40,564 bases of DNA. Source: an uncultured Verrucomicrobiota bacterium (lineage in GTDB: Bacteria; Verrucomicrobiota; Kiritimatiellia; Kiritimatiellales; Tichowtungiaceae). Positions 32,202 through 40,330 of this stretch are shown here, piece after piece (position 1 is the stretch's first letter; every line of letters begins with the position of its first letter). Under the pieces are notes generated by a model. That model made no database searches and was not told the DNA's origin. It was given only the letters and a program-made list of their open reading frames with translations. A program made the position numbers and the translations under genes. The stretch lies in assembly GCA_903826865.1 (NCBI GenBank), contig CAIKGD010000062.1:1-40564 (forward strand), written 5' to 3'.

Positions 32202-33041
32202 GTGAGGATACCGCCTAAAATTACACAGGCGCTGGCCGTGATCCTTCTGGGTGCGGCTACGCTGATTACTGTTATCACGCTTGTGCTGATTATTGCCTTC
32301 GTGCTCAAGCGCGGGGTGCCCGAAATCTCCTGGGAGTTTCTCTCGACCAAGCCGAGGGAAATGGGCAAGGCCGGCGGTATTCTGCCGACCCTGCTCGGCA
32401 CTGTACTCCTGCCGCTGCTCGCCATTCTGATCGCGCTGCCGATGGGTGTGGGCACCGCCGTGTACCTCACGGAATACACCCGCGAAAACCGCGTCACGCG
32501 GATTATCCGTTTCGGCACAGACTGTCTGGCCGGCATTCCCTCAATCATCTTCGGCCTGTTCGGCTACATTTTCTTCGTAACCATACTGGGCATGGGCTGG
32601 TCCATGATCTCAGGCGGACTGACACTGGCGATCATGATCCTGCCGACCATCATCCGCACCTCGGAGGAAGCGATCCGCTCTGTGCCGCAGGCCTACCGTG
32701 AGGTGAGCTGTTCGCTGGCCGCCACAAGCTGGGAAACGGTGTACAAGGTGGTGCTGCCGAACGCCCTGCCCGGTATTATGACCGGCGTCGTGCTGGGCAT
32801 CGGCCGTTCCATCGGCGAAACAGCGGCGGTCATCTTCACGGCCGGTTCTTCGCTGATGATGCCTTCTTCGCTGAACGACTCGGTGCGTACCATGTCGGTG
32901 CATTTCTATCTGCTGGCGCGTGAAGGCATCTCCGATGAAAAAGCCTACGCGACCGCCGCCGTACTTGTTTTTGCAGTGCTGCTGGTGAATCTGGCTGCCT
33001 ACTGGATGATGAATCGGTTTATAGCAAAGAGATCGCGCTAG
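32202..33041 (+). CDS. pstA: phosphate ABC transporter permease PstA
   Basis: A 279-residue permease with six membrane helices and the coupling loop SLAATSWETVYKVVLPNALPGIMTGVVLGIGRSIGETAAVIFTAG. GTG 32202 is the likely start because it immediately follows the pstC stop. With PstC it makes the transmembrane path for phosphate, driven by the two PstB ATPases encoded next. Confidence 0.95.
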   Translation: MRIPPKITQALAVILLGAATLITVITLVLIIAFVLKRGVPEISWEFLSTKPREMGKAGGILPTLLGTVLLPLLAILIALPMGVGTAVYLTEYTRENRVTRIIRFGTDCLAGIPSIIFGLFGYIFFVTILGMGWSMISGGLTLAIMILPTIIRTSEEAIRSVPQAYREVSCSLAATSWETVYKVVLPNALPGIMTGVVLGIGRSIGETAAVIFTAGSSLMMPSSLNDSVRTMSVHFYLLAREGISDEKAYATAAVLVFAVLLVNLAAYWMMNRFIAKRSR

Positions 33042-33058
33042 TGCGGAAAGGGCAATGC

Positions 33059-33820
33059 GTGGAACGTAAGGTTAAAATTTCTGTGCAGAATCTGAGCGTC
33101 TTTTTCGGACAGCATCAGGCACTCCGCAGCCTGACAATGAACGTGCCGGCCAACCGCATTCTCGGCATCATCGGGCCGGCCAGCTCGGGAAAGACCACCT
33201 TCCTGCGCACCTTGAACCGGATGAACGATCTTGATCCGGAAAGCCGGGCTGAAGGCCGCGTGCTGCTGGACGGCGCGGACATTTACCACCCTTCACAGAG
33301 CGCCGTGCAGCTGCGCAAGCGAGTCGGTATGGTATTCGCGCTCCCGATGCCGCTGCCGATGAGCATCTATGACAATGTGGTTTACGGGCCGCGCCTGTCG
33401 GGCATACGCAATCGTGCGGCTCTGGATGTGATCGTAGAACGGACGCTGACGGCGGCTTTCCTGTGGGACGAAGTGAAAGACCGCCTGAATATGCTGGCTC
33501 TGCGTCTTTCCGGCGGCCAGCAGCAGCGCCTTTGTCTGGCCCGGACGCTGGCAATGGAGCCGGAAGTCGTATTGCTGGACGAGCCCTGCTCCGGACTGGA
33601 TCCCATTTCTACGGCCCGGATAGAGGATGCCTTGACGGTTCTGAAAGAGCGTTACACGATTATTCTGGTCACCAACAACACGAAACAGGCTTCGCGCATA
33701 GCCGATGAAACGGCGTTTTTCCTGATGGGTGAACTGGTTGAACTGGGCGAAACCTCGCAGATATTTACGGTGCCGTGCGATCAGCGCACCAGCGACTACG
33801 TAACCGGGAGGTTCGGCTGA
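33059..33820 (+). CDS. pstB: phosphate ABC transporter ATPase PstB, copy 1 (Q- and H-loops altered)
   Basis: A 253-residue ABC ATPase. Walker [10 protein letters not shown], signature [16 protein letters not shown] and Walker [14 protein letters not shown] with its Glu are intact. Two catalytic positions are not: the Q-loop MVFQ is MVFA (A94, in [10 protein letters not shown]), and the switch VTHNM is VTNNT (N206 in place of His). This copy can therefore lend its signature to a partner but should complete hydrolysis poorly in its own Walker site. I chose GTG 33059 because GGAAAGGG lies just upstream; an in-frame GTG at 33041 overlaps the pstA stop and is possible. The next gene has the complementary defect. 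Confidence 0.93.
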   Translation: MERKVKISVQNLSVFFGQHQALRSLTMNVPANRILGIIGPASSGKTTFLRTLNRMNDLDPESRAEGRVLLDGADIYHPSQSAVQLRKRVGMVFALPMPLPMSIYDNVVYGPRLSGIRNRAALDVIVERTLTAAFLWDEVKDRLNMLALRLSGGQQQRLCLARTLAMEPEVVLLDEPCSGLDPISTARIEDALTVLKERYTIILVTNNTKQASRIADETAFFLMGELVELGETSQIFTVPCDQRTSDYVTGRFG

Positions 33821-34596
33821 TGAGCAATCCATTCGTTTCTCAGACGCCGCGGATGACCATCCGCAATCTGGATCTCTTCTACGGAACGTTTCAGGCTCTG
33901 AAACAGGTGAACCTCCTTGTACAGATCAACCGGATAACAGCCTTGATCGGTCCGTCAGGCTGCGGCAAATCCACGCTGCTGCGCTGTCTGAACCGCATGA
34001 ACGATCTCATCCCCGGCGTACGCGTGACCGGGGACGTACTCCTCGACAGCCAGTCTATCTACGGATCAGATATGGACGTCTGCCGGTTGCGCAAGCGTGT
34101 CGGCATGGTATTCCAGCGTCCCAATCCGTTCCCCCTTTCCGTCCGGGATAACGTGGCCTTCGGTCTGCGTGTGGCGGGCATCACCCGGAAAAATCAGCTT
34201 CAGGAAGTGGTCGAGCGCAGCCTGCGGGCCGCCTGGCTGTGGGAACAGCTGAAAGATCGTCTGGACAGCCCCGCTCTGAGTCTGCCAATGGATCAGCAGC
34301 AGCGGCTCTGCGTAGCGCGTCTGCTGGCGGTGGAACCCGAAGTGATTCTTATGGACGAACCCTGTTCGGCTCTCGATCCGATTTCCACCGGAAAGATCGA
34401 GGATCTCATGCTGGAACTGCGGGAGCAGTACACCATCGTCATTGTGACCCACAACATGCAGCAGGCAGCGCGCATCTCCGATCTGTCGGGCTGCATGCTG
34501 CTGGGCGACATGATCGAGTTCGGGCCAACAGGCAATATTTTTACAAATCCAGCAGACAAAAGGACACAGGACTACATTAGCGGACGCTACGGCTGA
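33820..34596 (+). CDS. pstB: phosphate ABC transporter ATPase PstB, copy 2 (signature motif lost)
   Basis: A 258-residue ABC ATPase very close to canonical PstB in most motifs: Walker [11 protein letters not shown]-loop [10 protein letters not shown], Walker [14 protein letters not shown] and H-loop [13 protein letters not shown]. The ABC signature LSGGQ, however, is replaced by LPMDQ (residues 155-159, in [13 protein letters not shown]). It should bind and hydrolyse ATP only when paired with a subunit that supplies an LSGGQ, which copy 1 does. ATG 33820 overlaps the previous stop as TGATG; the longer frame from 33775 lies within copy 1. The C-terminal YISGRYG matches the PstB family end. Confidence 0.95.
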   Translation: MSNPFVSQTPRMTIRNLDLFYGTFQALKQVNLLVQINRITALIGPSGCGKSTLLRCLNRMNDLIPGVRVTGDVLLDSQSIYGSDMDVCRLRKRVGMVFQRPNPFPLSVRDNVAFGLRVAGITRKNQLQEVVERSLRAAWLWEQLKDRLDSPALSLPMDQQQRLCVARLLAVEPEVILMDEPCSALDPISTGKIEDLMLELREQYTIVIVTHNMQQAARISDLSGCMLLGDMIEFGPTGNIFTNPADKRTQDYISGRYG

Positions 34597-34618
34597 GTCC
34601 GGATGATAAGGAGCACAT

Positions 34619-35284
34619 ATGGAACGGCATTTTGACGAGCAGTTAACAGTTCTGAAACAAACTCTGATCAGAATGAGCGCGCTCAGCGAGAGCATGATCA
34701 CCGACGCAATCCGGGTGCTGTGCGAACGCGATGCGTCCGCCATTCCTCACATTCGCGAACACGAAGAAGAGGTCAACCGTTTGCAGATCGAGATCGACAG
34801 TCTCTGCATGCGATTGATTGCCCTCTACCAGCCGACCGCTTGCGATTTGCGTTTCATTCTGGGTGCTGTGAAAACCAACAGCGATCTGGAACGGATGGCT
34901 GATATGGCGATCAACATCTGTGACAAGGCGGAACGGCTGCTGCCGGAGTCGCCGCTGGATCCATTAGCTACCACCAGCCTGCCGGAAATGGCAGCACTGG
35001 CCGGTTTGATGGTCAAAGAAAGTCTGCACGCCTATGTGAACCGTGCGACAGACCGGGCCCGCATCGTATTGCTGCGCGACGACCAGCTCGATGATATGAA
35101 CCGGCGCATCACAGCCGACCTGCTCGCGCTGATGCAAAAAGACTCCGGTATGATCAAGCGGGCGCTGGATCTGCTGATTGTCGCCCGCAATCTGGAACGG
35201 ATCGGAGACCACGCGACCAACATCGCTGAAAATGCAATTTTCGTTGTCAAGGGTCTTGACGTCCGCCATCACCACGAACGTTGA
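34619..35284 (+). CDS. phoU: phosphate signalling protein PhoU
   Basis: A 221-residue PhoU with two three-helix repeats. Both carry the acidic metal-binding pattern: the first has DLRFILGAVKTNSDLERMADMAINI, the second LLIVARNLERIGDHATNIAENAIFVVKG (E/D-x3-D type). It binds the Pst transporter and the PhoR kinase to repress the Pho response when phosphate is ample. AAGGAG lies just before the ATG. Last gene of the pst operon; phoR and phoB are not in the window. Confidence 0.96.
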   Translation: MERHFDEQLTVLKQTLIRMSALSESMITDAIRVLCERDASAIPHIREHEEEVNRLQIEIDSLCMRLIALYQPTACDLRFILGAVKTNSDLERMADMAINICDKAERLLPESPLDPLATTSLPEMAALAGLMVKESLHAYVNRATDRARIVLLRDDQLDDMNRRITADLLALMQKDSGMIKRALDLLIVARNLERIGDHATNIAENAIFVVKGLDVRHHHER

Positions 35285-35317
35285 AGGTTTTTATTGGATA
35301 TTAACCATTAAAACCGC

Positions 35318-35346
35318 TTGCCAGAGTGAAGTCCGCCGCGTATAAC
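35318..35346 (+). promoter_or_regulatory. sigma-70-type promoter of rpsB-tsf
   Basis: TTGCCA (35318-35323), a 17-base spacer and TATAAC (35341-35346). Transcription would start near 35353, leaving a leader of about 105 bases. Confidence 0.7.
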
Positions 35347-35359
35347 CTGCCCCCTTAAT

Positions 35360-35458
35360 AGCTTCCGCGCAGTTGCGGGGCTGAAGCGAGTGCTGTTCCG
35401 GCCGCCCCCGGAAAGCCAAAGCGGATTGTTCAACAATGAACTATAAGGAGGGGCTGTT
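35360..35458 (+). promoter_or_regulatory. structured rpsB leader, possible S2 autoregulatory site
   Basis: The leader can form a hairpin from CTTCCGCGCAGTTGCGGGGC (stem CCGC/GCGG, closed further by CTTC with GAAG), then a second one around TTCCGG/CCGGAA. AAGGAGGGG precedes the ATG. Bacterial rpsB leaders are often bound by S2; assignment to such an element here is inference. Confidence 0.35.
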
Positions 35459-36460
35459 ATGTCACAAAAGACGGTAACGATTCAGGAACTGCTGGACGCA
35501 GGTTTGCACTTCGGTCATCAGACCAAACGCTGGAATCCCAAAATGAAGCGCTTCATTCACGGCGCCAAAGGCGGGATCTACATCATTGATCTTCAAAAAA
35601 CACTCGTACAGCTCAAGCTGGCGCAGGAGTTTCTGAACGGGCTGGTCATGAACGGCCGCCGCATCCTTTTCGTCGGCACCAAGAAACAGGCCCGCACCAT
35701 ATTTCAGGAAGCCGCTGAAAAAGCCGGCCAGCCTTACGTCATCTACCGCTGGCTCGGCGGAATGCTCACCAACAACCAGACCATCCGCAGAAGCGTCAAA
35801 CGCATGGAAGACCTGCAGGCGCTCTTCGCCGATGAAATCAAACTCAAAGCGTATCCAAAACAGGAACAGTCCGTCCTGCGCCGCGAACTCACCAAACTCG
35901 AACGCAACCTCACCGGCGTGAAGGATATGACTTCCCTGCCCGGCGCGCTGCTCGTCGTTGACATCTGCCGCGAAAAACTGGCGATTGCCGAAGCGCAGCG
36001 CCTCGGCATTCCGGTCGTGGCGCTGGTTGACACCAACGCCGACCCGGATCTGGTCGACTACCCGATTCCCGGCAACGACGACTCTATCCGCTCGCTCACG
36101 CTGATCGCTGACCTCCTCGGCGGCACCATCACTGAAGCGCACGAAGCCTGTGTCAAAGCCAAAGCCGCTGAAGACAAACGCCGTAAAGAAAAAGACGATG
36201 CCGACCGCGCCGTCGCCGACGCCGCCCGCGAAGAGCGCAAAGCCAAAGAAGACGAAGAAAAGAAGAAACGCGCCAAGGTGCTCGATAAACTGAAAAAAGA
36301 AAAAGCCGCCGCTGAAAAAGAAAAAAAGAAAGAAGCTGAAAAAGCTGAATTCAAAGCCAAAGCCGATGCAGAAGCGGCCGAAGTGAAGGTCGAAGAAACT
36401 CCGGCTCCGGCAGTAGCAGAAGAAGCTCCGGTCATCACGGAAGAACCCAAGGCGGAGTAA
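35459..36460 (+). CDS. rpsB: 30S ribosomal protein S2 with charged C-terminal extension
   Basis: A 333-residue S2. Residues 1 to about 230 match the family: LLDAGLHFGHQTKRWNPKMKRFIHGAKGGIYIIDLQKT, RILFVGTKKQA, YRWLGGMLTNNQTIRRSVKRM and PVVALVDTNADPDLVDYPIPGNDDSIRSL. The family is normally about 230-260 residues; the extra ~100 here are almost all Lys, Glu and Ala (KEKKKEAEKAEFKAKADAEAAEVK) and end in a Pro/Ala/Glu tail. The extension is probably a helical, exposed tail on the 30S subunit. It may bind RNA or a partner protein, but this is not shown. Followed by tsf, the usual partner. Confidence 0.96.
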   Translation: MSQKTVTIQELLDAGLHFGHQTKRWNPKMKRFIHGAKGGIYIIDLQKTLVQLKLAQEFLNGLVMNGRRILFVGTKKQARTIFQEAAEKAGQPYVIYRWLGGMLTNNQTIRRSVKRMEDLQALFADEIKLKAYPKQEQSVLRRELTKLERNLTGVKDMTSLPGALLVVDICREKLAIAEAQRLGIPVVALVDTNADPDLVDYPIPGNDDSIRSLTLIADLLGGTITEAHEACVKAKAAEDKRRKEKDDADRAVADAAREERKAKEDEEKKKRAKVLDKLKKEKAAAEKEKKKEAEKAEFKAKADAEAAEVKVEETPAPAVAEEAPVITEEPKAE

Positions 36461-36497
36461 TTTTTCTGCCTTTGGCAGATCCGCCGAGGCGGAAAAA
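36461..36497 (+). other. small structured spacer between rpsB and tsf
   Basis: Two adjacent hairpins, TCTGCC-TTT-GGCAGA (36465-36479) and CCGCC-GA-GGCGG (36481-36492), framed by TTTTT and AAAAA that can form an outer stem. It could be a dispersed repeat or a partial attenuator that lowers tsf relative to rpsB. Confidence 0.4.
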
Positions 36498-36517
36498 TAT
36501 ATAGAAAGGATTCAACA

Positions 36518-37357
36518 ATGGCTGAAATTACAGCAAGCATGGTCAAAGAACTTCGCGACGCCACCAACGTCAGTATGATGGAATGCAAACGCGCACTCCA
36601 GGAAGCCAACGGCGATAAAGAAAAAGCCTTCAAACTGCTGCGCGAGCGCGGCATGGCCGTGGCTGCCAAAAAAGCCGACCGCGTCGCCAAGAACGGCAAA
36701 ATATCCGCCAAGGTCTCCGCTGACGGCAAAACCGGCGTCATGATCGAAATCAACTGTGAAACCGACTTCGTCACCCGCAACGAAATCTTCCAGAAGTTCG
36801 TTGTCGAAATGACCGACAAAGCGATGAACTGCAACGGCAACCCTGCCGAAGCGTTCAAAGCCGACATTGTCGCCAAAGTGGCTGAAATCGGTGAAAACAT
36901 CGTTCTGCGCAAGAGCGAAAAATTCACCGTCTCCGGCACCGGTACCGTCGCCAGCTACATCCATATGGGCGGCACCGTCGGCGTACTGGCTGAACTCGCG
37001 TTCAGCAAAGCTGATACCGTCAACAACGCCGTATTCAAAGAACTGGCGCTCGACATCTGCCTGCAGATTGCAGCAGCCCGTCCGGCGGCACTGGATCGCT
37101 CCGGCGTTCCGGCCCAGCTCGTTGAAGATGAAAAAGCCCTCTTCCTCAAACAGGTCGAAGGCAAACCGGCCAACATCGTCGAAGGCATCCTGAAAGGTAA
37201 ACTCAACAAGTTCTACTCACAGATATGCCTCATCGAACAGCCGTTCGTCAAAGAAGACAAGATCAGCATCACCCAGCTGCTCGAAGCGAAAAGCAAAGAG
37301 ATCGGTGACACCGTCACGATCAAGCGCTACACCCGCTGGCAGCTCGGCGACGCGTAA
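36518..37357 (+). CDS. tsf: translation elongation factor Ts
   Basis: A 279-residue EF-Ts, the nucleotide exchange factor for EF-Tu. The N-terminal UBA-like domain has ITASMVKELRDATNVSMMECKRALQEANGDKEKAFKLLRERG; the core has the TDFVTRNE contact motif, the HMGGTVGVL segment, and a C-terminal half with LCLIEQPFVKEDKISITQLL-like sequence. AAAGGA lies before the ATG. It ends with a clear terminator 20 bases downstream; pyrH and frr, often next, are absent. Confidence 0.96.
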   Translation: MAEITASMVKELRDATNVSMMECKRALQEANGDKEKAFKLLRERGMAVAAKKADRVAKNGKISAKVSADGKTGVMIEINCETDFVTRNEIFQKFVVEMTDKAMNCNGNPAEAFKADIVAKVAEIGENIVLRKSEKFTVSGTGTVASYIHMGGTVGVLAELAFSKADTVNNAVFKELALDICLQIAAARPAALDRSGVPAQLVEDEKALFLKQVEGKPANIVEGILKGKLNKFYSQICLIEQPFVKEDKISITQLLEAKSKEIGDTVTIKRYTRWQLGDA

Positions 37358-37378
37358 GCGTTTTGCCCAGATGCACGA

Positions 37379-37411
37379 AAGCCGTTCCGGAATCCGGAAC
37401 GGCTTCTTTTG
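37379..37411 (+). terminator. Rho-independent terminator of rpsB-tsf
   Basis: A 12-bp stem AAGCCGTTCCGG (37379-37390) with CCGGAACGGCTT (37394-37405), loop AAT, then CTTTT. The remaining bases to the udk start (about 245) show no gene. Confidence 0.85.
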
Positions 37412-37655
37412 TCGGGAACGCTCAAGCTACAGTTCAGTCTTGCAATGATGTAATCGGGTGCATGAAGTCCCTCTACCTGTCCAAAACATCACCCGCTTAA
37501 ACTCTTTTCCAACCCCGTTCTTTCAGCTATTTTCCAGTTAAAATTACAGGACGTCCTATTCTGGCAAACCGTTGGGCAACATATGAACATCTTTAACATT
37601 GAATGCCGATCTCGGTCGCAATGTATACGGCCACACAACATCTGCAACATATAAA

Positions 37656-38261
37656 ATGAAATCACCACGCATTATCGGAATTGTCGGCGCATCGGGATCG
37701 GGGAAAACCACGGTCGCGCACGAACTCGCCGAGCTGACGCGGGGAAGCAGTCTGATTTCGCAGGACAATTATTACTACGGACTGCCGAACGGCGTGGATG
37801 CCAAGGACTGGAACTTCGACGATCCTGCCGGTATCGACCTTGAACATCTCGCCCGCGATCTCGCCGCTCTCAAACGCGGCGAAACCATCGAGGCGCCCCG
37901 CTATAACTTTTCCATCCATAAGCGCGCACCGGACACTGTTACGTTAAAACCTGCGCCGGTTATTATCGTCGAAGGACTTTTTCTTTTCCTGCCGGAAAAT
38001 CTGCGCCGGGTGTTTGATCTGAAAATTTTCGTCGATGTTCCGCCGGAAGTCTGCCTCCAGCGCCGGATTGCCCGCGATATCGCGGAGCGGAGCCGCACCG
38101 AACAGGATATCCGTGCGCAATGGACTGTGCAGGTTGAGCCGATGTACCGGCAGTACGTTGCGCCGACCCGCGCCTTCGCCGACTGTCTGCTTGTTCCTGA
38201 AGAGCGCGGCACACATGGACGCGCACAGCAGATTGCAAAAATTCTGGAGTGCAGAGACTGA
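37656..38261 (+). CDS. udk: uridine kinase
   Basis: A 201-residue uridine/cytidine kinase of the salvage pathway. P-loop GASGSGKTT is near the N terminus, followed by LISQDNYYYGLPNG with the uridine-binding Asp, WNFDDPAGIDLEHLARDLAAL, APRYNFSIHKR, VIIVEGLFLF and the lid RRIARDIAERSRTEQDI. ATG 37656 gives the usual family start; an in-frame TTG at 37599 is unlikely. It ends 22 bases before the marC start. Confidence 0.93.
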   Translation: MKSPRIIGIVGASGSGKTTVAHELAELTRGSSLISQDNYYYGLPNGVDAKDWNFDDPAGIDLEHLARDLAALKRGETIEAPRYNFSIHKRAPDTVTLKPAPVIIVEGLFLFLPENLRRVFDLKIFVDVPPEVCLQRRIARDIAERSRTEQDIRAQWTVQVEPMYRQYVAPTRAFADCLLVPEERGTHGRAQQIAKILECRD

Positions 38262-38283
38262 TGCAACACTGTACCGTCATGTC

Positions 38284-38871
38284 ATGAATACCTTCTGGCT
38301 CTGTTTTGTGCCGCTGTTTGTCGCGGTCGATGCCGTCGGTGTCCTGCCGATGTTTCTGTCGCTGACGGACGGCCTTGATTCCAAACGGTTGCGCACGGTG
38401 ATCATCCAATCCGTTCTGACCGCAGCCATTGTTGCGGTTGTGTTTGTTCTTGCCGGGCCGATGTTGCTGCGTTTTATGGGCATCACCGTGCCGGATTTCA
38501 TGCTGGCGGGCGGAGTGCTGCTGCTGGCGATTTCGCTGAACGACCTGCTGACCGGCGGAAAAAAAATACAGGAGTCTGATCTTTCCAGTCTTGGCGCCGT
38601 ACCCATCGGCATTCCGCTGATCACCGGCCCGGCGGTACTCACCACCTGCATTCTGCTGGCTACGACCTATGGCAAAACGGTTACGTCAGCAGCCGTTACA
38701 CTAAACATCGCTATTGCCGGTTTAATCTTCGGGTTTGCCGGCCCCATCACCAACCGGCTTGGACGCACCGGCTCAAAGGCCGTCTCAAAAGTGGCCAGTA
38801 TGTTACTGGCGGCTATCGCGGTAATGCTTATGCGCAGAGGTATTTTCGAAATGATCTCCGCCGCGCATTAA
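38284..38871 (+). CDS. MarC family membrane protein
   Basis: A 195-residue MarC/UPF0056 protein with about six membrane helices. Hallmarks: the N-terminal FVAVDAVGVLPMFLSLT and AIVAVVFVLAGPMLLRFMGITVPDFMLAGGVLLLAISLNDLL, then VPIGIPLITGPAVLTTCILLATTYG, each family motif in order. Despite the name the family is not clearly tied to antibiotic resistance; its substrate is unknown. It shares the strand with udk and converges five bases before the Arg-rich protein gene. Confidence 0.9.
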   Translation: MNTFWLCFVPLFVAVDAVGVLPMFLSLTDGLDSKRLRTVIIQSVLTAAIVAVVFVLAGPMLLRFMGITVPDFMLAGGVLLLAISLNDLLTGGKKIQESDLSSLGAVPIGIPLITGPAVLTTCILLATTYGKTVTSAAVTLNIAIAGLIFGFAGPITNRLGRTGSKAVSKVASMLLAAIAVMLMRRGIFEMISAAH

Positions 38872-38876
38872 AACCG

Positions 38877-40247
38877 TCAGCGGCGGCGGTGCGAAGGCAC
38901 GGCAAGCGTGCCGTTGAAAAACTCAATGATATGCCCTTTTTCAATCAGCCAGCGCAGCGGATTGAGAACCTCACGGACGGACTCGGAACTCTTGTCAGCG
39001 CCGGGCCGCAATCCTTCTACCAGCTGATCGCGGGTTGAGCCGGGATGCTCAGCCAGATATTCGAGTACAGCGCGAATGTGCGCAACCGCTTTTTCGGGCT
39101 TGATCGGATCGGGTTTCACCGCAGTGACAAAGTTGATACTTCTGCCCGCCTTGAAGGTTTGCAGATGCAGATGGCGGAAGGCCGCGCGCAATGCAAAAGA
39201 GACCGACATCGGGAAGCGGCTTTCGCGCTCCCATGCTTCGCGCACCATGCGGATCAGGTTGTAATCTTTGATTTTACGCGCCAGTGCAGAAGGAAGCACC
39301 GCACGGGAAACTTCCTCAACCTCCGCTTCGGCGATCTGAGTGCGGATATATTCCCCGGCCTGCGCAAAGGTAAAATCTTTCACCTCGCCGGCGGGGGCAT
39401 CTTTAAGCCGGTAAACGGTTTTTTTGGAAGATTCGAGTTTCCATTTTGCGATCAGCTCCTCGTCGCGAACGGTTTCCACCCTCTGCTTGAAGCGGTCAAA
39501 AGGCATACCGGAAAAACGGTCGTTATAAATTTCCTGAAGGCGCGCCGCATAGCTGTGGTGGTTGGGCGGGCCGATCAGCACGTCGCCGATTTTTCCAATC
39601 ATTGGAAACACGCCGGCAGGCGGATCGACGGTGAGTTCTTCTTTGACGAAGAAATCCTCCAGATGGTCGTCAAGAAGTTGCCGGACCAGCGCATCGCGGC
39701 TGGTGGCGACCATTTTAGAGCGTTTGCCCTGATACAGCTTAAAACCTTCCGCGCCGGAAACGATTTCAATTTTGACCAGGTGTCCCTTGGGGTCAGACAG
39801 AAACAGATTGGCCAGATCCATGAGCGGATAGGCGCGTTTGCTGTGATGAATCTGCCGCACCATAGAGGCCAGCCACTGCTGCTCCGGCAGAAATTTTATT
39901 TCGATCGGCAGCTCAATGCGTTCGGGACGCGCTACGGATTCGCGCCGGGGTTCCTGTGCAACGCGCTCTCCGCGCGGCGGCGGACGACCCTGCCCGCTGG
40001 AAGCGTTAGGGCGTTCGCCGGCAGAGCGGTCGCGCGGCGGCCGGGCTGTACGGGACGGACCGTCACGGCGGTCGCGCGGCGGGCCGTCATGCCGGTCGCG
40101 CGGCGGCCGGCGCTCAGAGCGGTCGTCAGAAGCATAGTGGTTGGCGGCCGGCGCTTTTTTGGCCCACTGAGGAACAAAATTGAGGTCGAGGAGAATATCC
40201 TCATCGGACCGGGATACATTTTGCTGCGCGGTTATTTCTTCAGACAT
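38877..40247 (-). CDS. conserved protein with Arg-rich disordered N-terminal region
   Basis: A 456-residue protein I cannot assign to a named family. After SEEITAQQNVSRSDEDILLDLNFVPQWAKKAP come about 75 residues rich in Arg, Asp, Pro and Gly in repeated PPRDRxDG-type units, an intrinsically disordered RGG-like region likely to bind nucleic acid. The rest is a folded region (IKFLPEQQWLASMVRQIHHSKRAYPLMDLANLFLSDPKGH onward) with no recognised catalytic motif, ending in a winged-helix-like EVLNPLRWLIEKGHIIEF. ATG 40247 has AAGG upstream; an ATG at 40274 in the same frame is possible. A perfect palindromic repeat at 39591-39608 encodes VFPMIGKIGD within it. Confidence 0.8.
   Translation of the reverse strand: MSEEITAQQNVSRSDEDILLDLNFVPQWAKKAPAANHYASDDRSERRPPRDRHDGPPRDRRDGPSRTARPPRDRSAGERPNASSGQGRPPPRGERVAQEPRRESVARPERIELPIEIKFLPEQQWLASMVRQIHHSKRAYPLMDLANLFLSDPKGHLVKIEIVSGAEGFKLYQGKRSKMVATSRDALVRQLLDDHLEDFFVKEELTVDPPAGVFPMIGKIGDVLIGPPNHHSYAARLQEIYNDRFSGMPFDRFKQRVETVRDEELIAKWKLESSKKTVYRLKDAPAGEVKDFTFAQAGEYIRTQIAEAEVEEVSRAVLPSALARKIKDYNLIRMVREAWERESRFPMSVSFALRAAFRHLHLQTFKAGRSINFVTAVKPDPIKPEKAVAHIRAVLEYLAEHPGSTRDQLVEGLRPGADKSSESVREVLNPLRWLIEKGHIIEFFNGTLAVPSHRRR
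39591..39608. repeat. palindromic repeat inside the Arg-rich protein gene
   Basis: TTTTCCAATCATTGGAAA: perfect arms TTTCCAA and TTGGAAA around spacer TCA. It encodes FPMIG on the minus strand, the same peptide-level pattern as the copy at 22434. Confidence 0.75.
40027..40106. repeat. short coding repeats of the Arg-rich region
   Basis: The 14-mer CGGTCGCGCGGCGG occurs exactly at 40027, 40069 and 40093. It codes for the PPRDR units of the disordered region, so it is expanded coding repeat rather than a mobile element. Confidence 0.75.
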
Positions 40248-40283
40248 GGTAAAACCTTTTGATTCGGGGGACATTAGTATACG

Positions 40284-40304
40284 CTTTCCGATAGTTGGAA
40301 AAGG
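40284..40304. repeat. palindromic repeat, imperfect copy at the divergent promoter
   Basis: CTTTCCGATAGTTGGAAAAGG between the Arg-rich protein gene and the right-edge gene. The right arm TTGGAAA is perfect; the left arm has G for A near the centre. Confidence 0.5.
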
Positions 40305-40330
40305 AAAAACCGTGCCGGGAGCCCGTTAAG

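Noticed and set aside
37412-37655. The stretch between the tsf terminator and udk
   Set aside because: About 245 bases; I looked for a promoter, a small gene or an RNA gene and found nothing that could be supported. The TTG-initiated extension of udk at 37599 has no ribosome site.
39045-40262. A 405-codon open frame on the plus strand opposite the Arg-rich protein gene
   Set aside because: It mirrors a GC-rich gene on the other strand, its translation has no protein-like motif pattern, and the minus-strand frame carries the folded region and repeats in frame.
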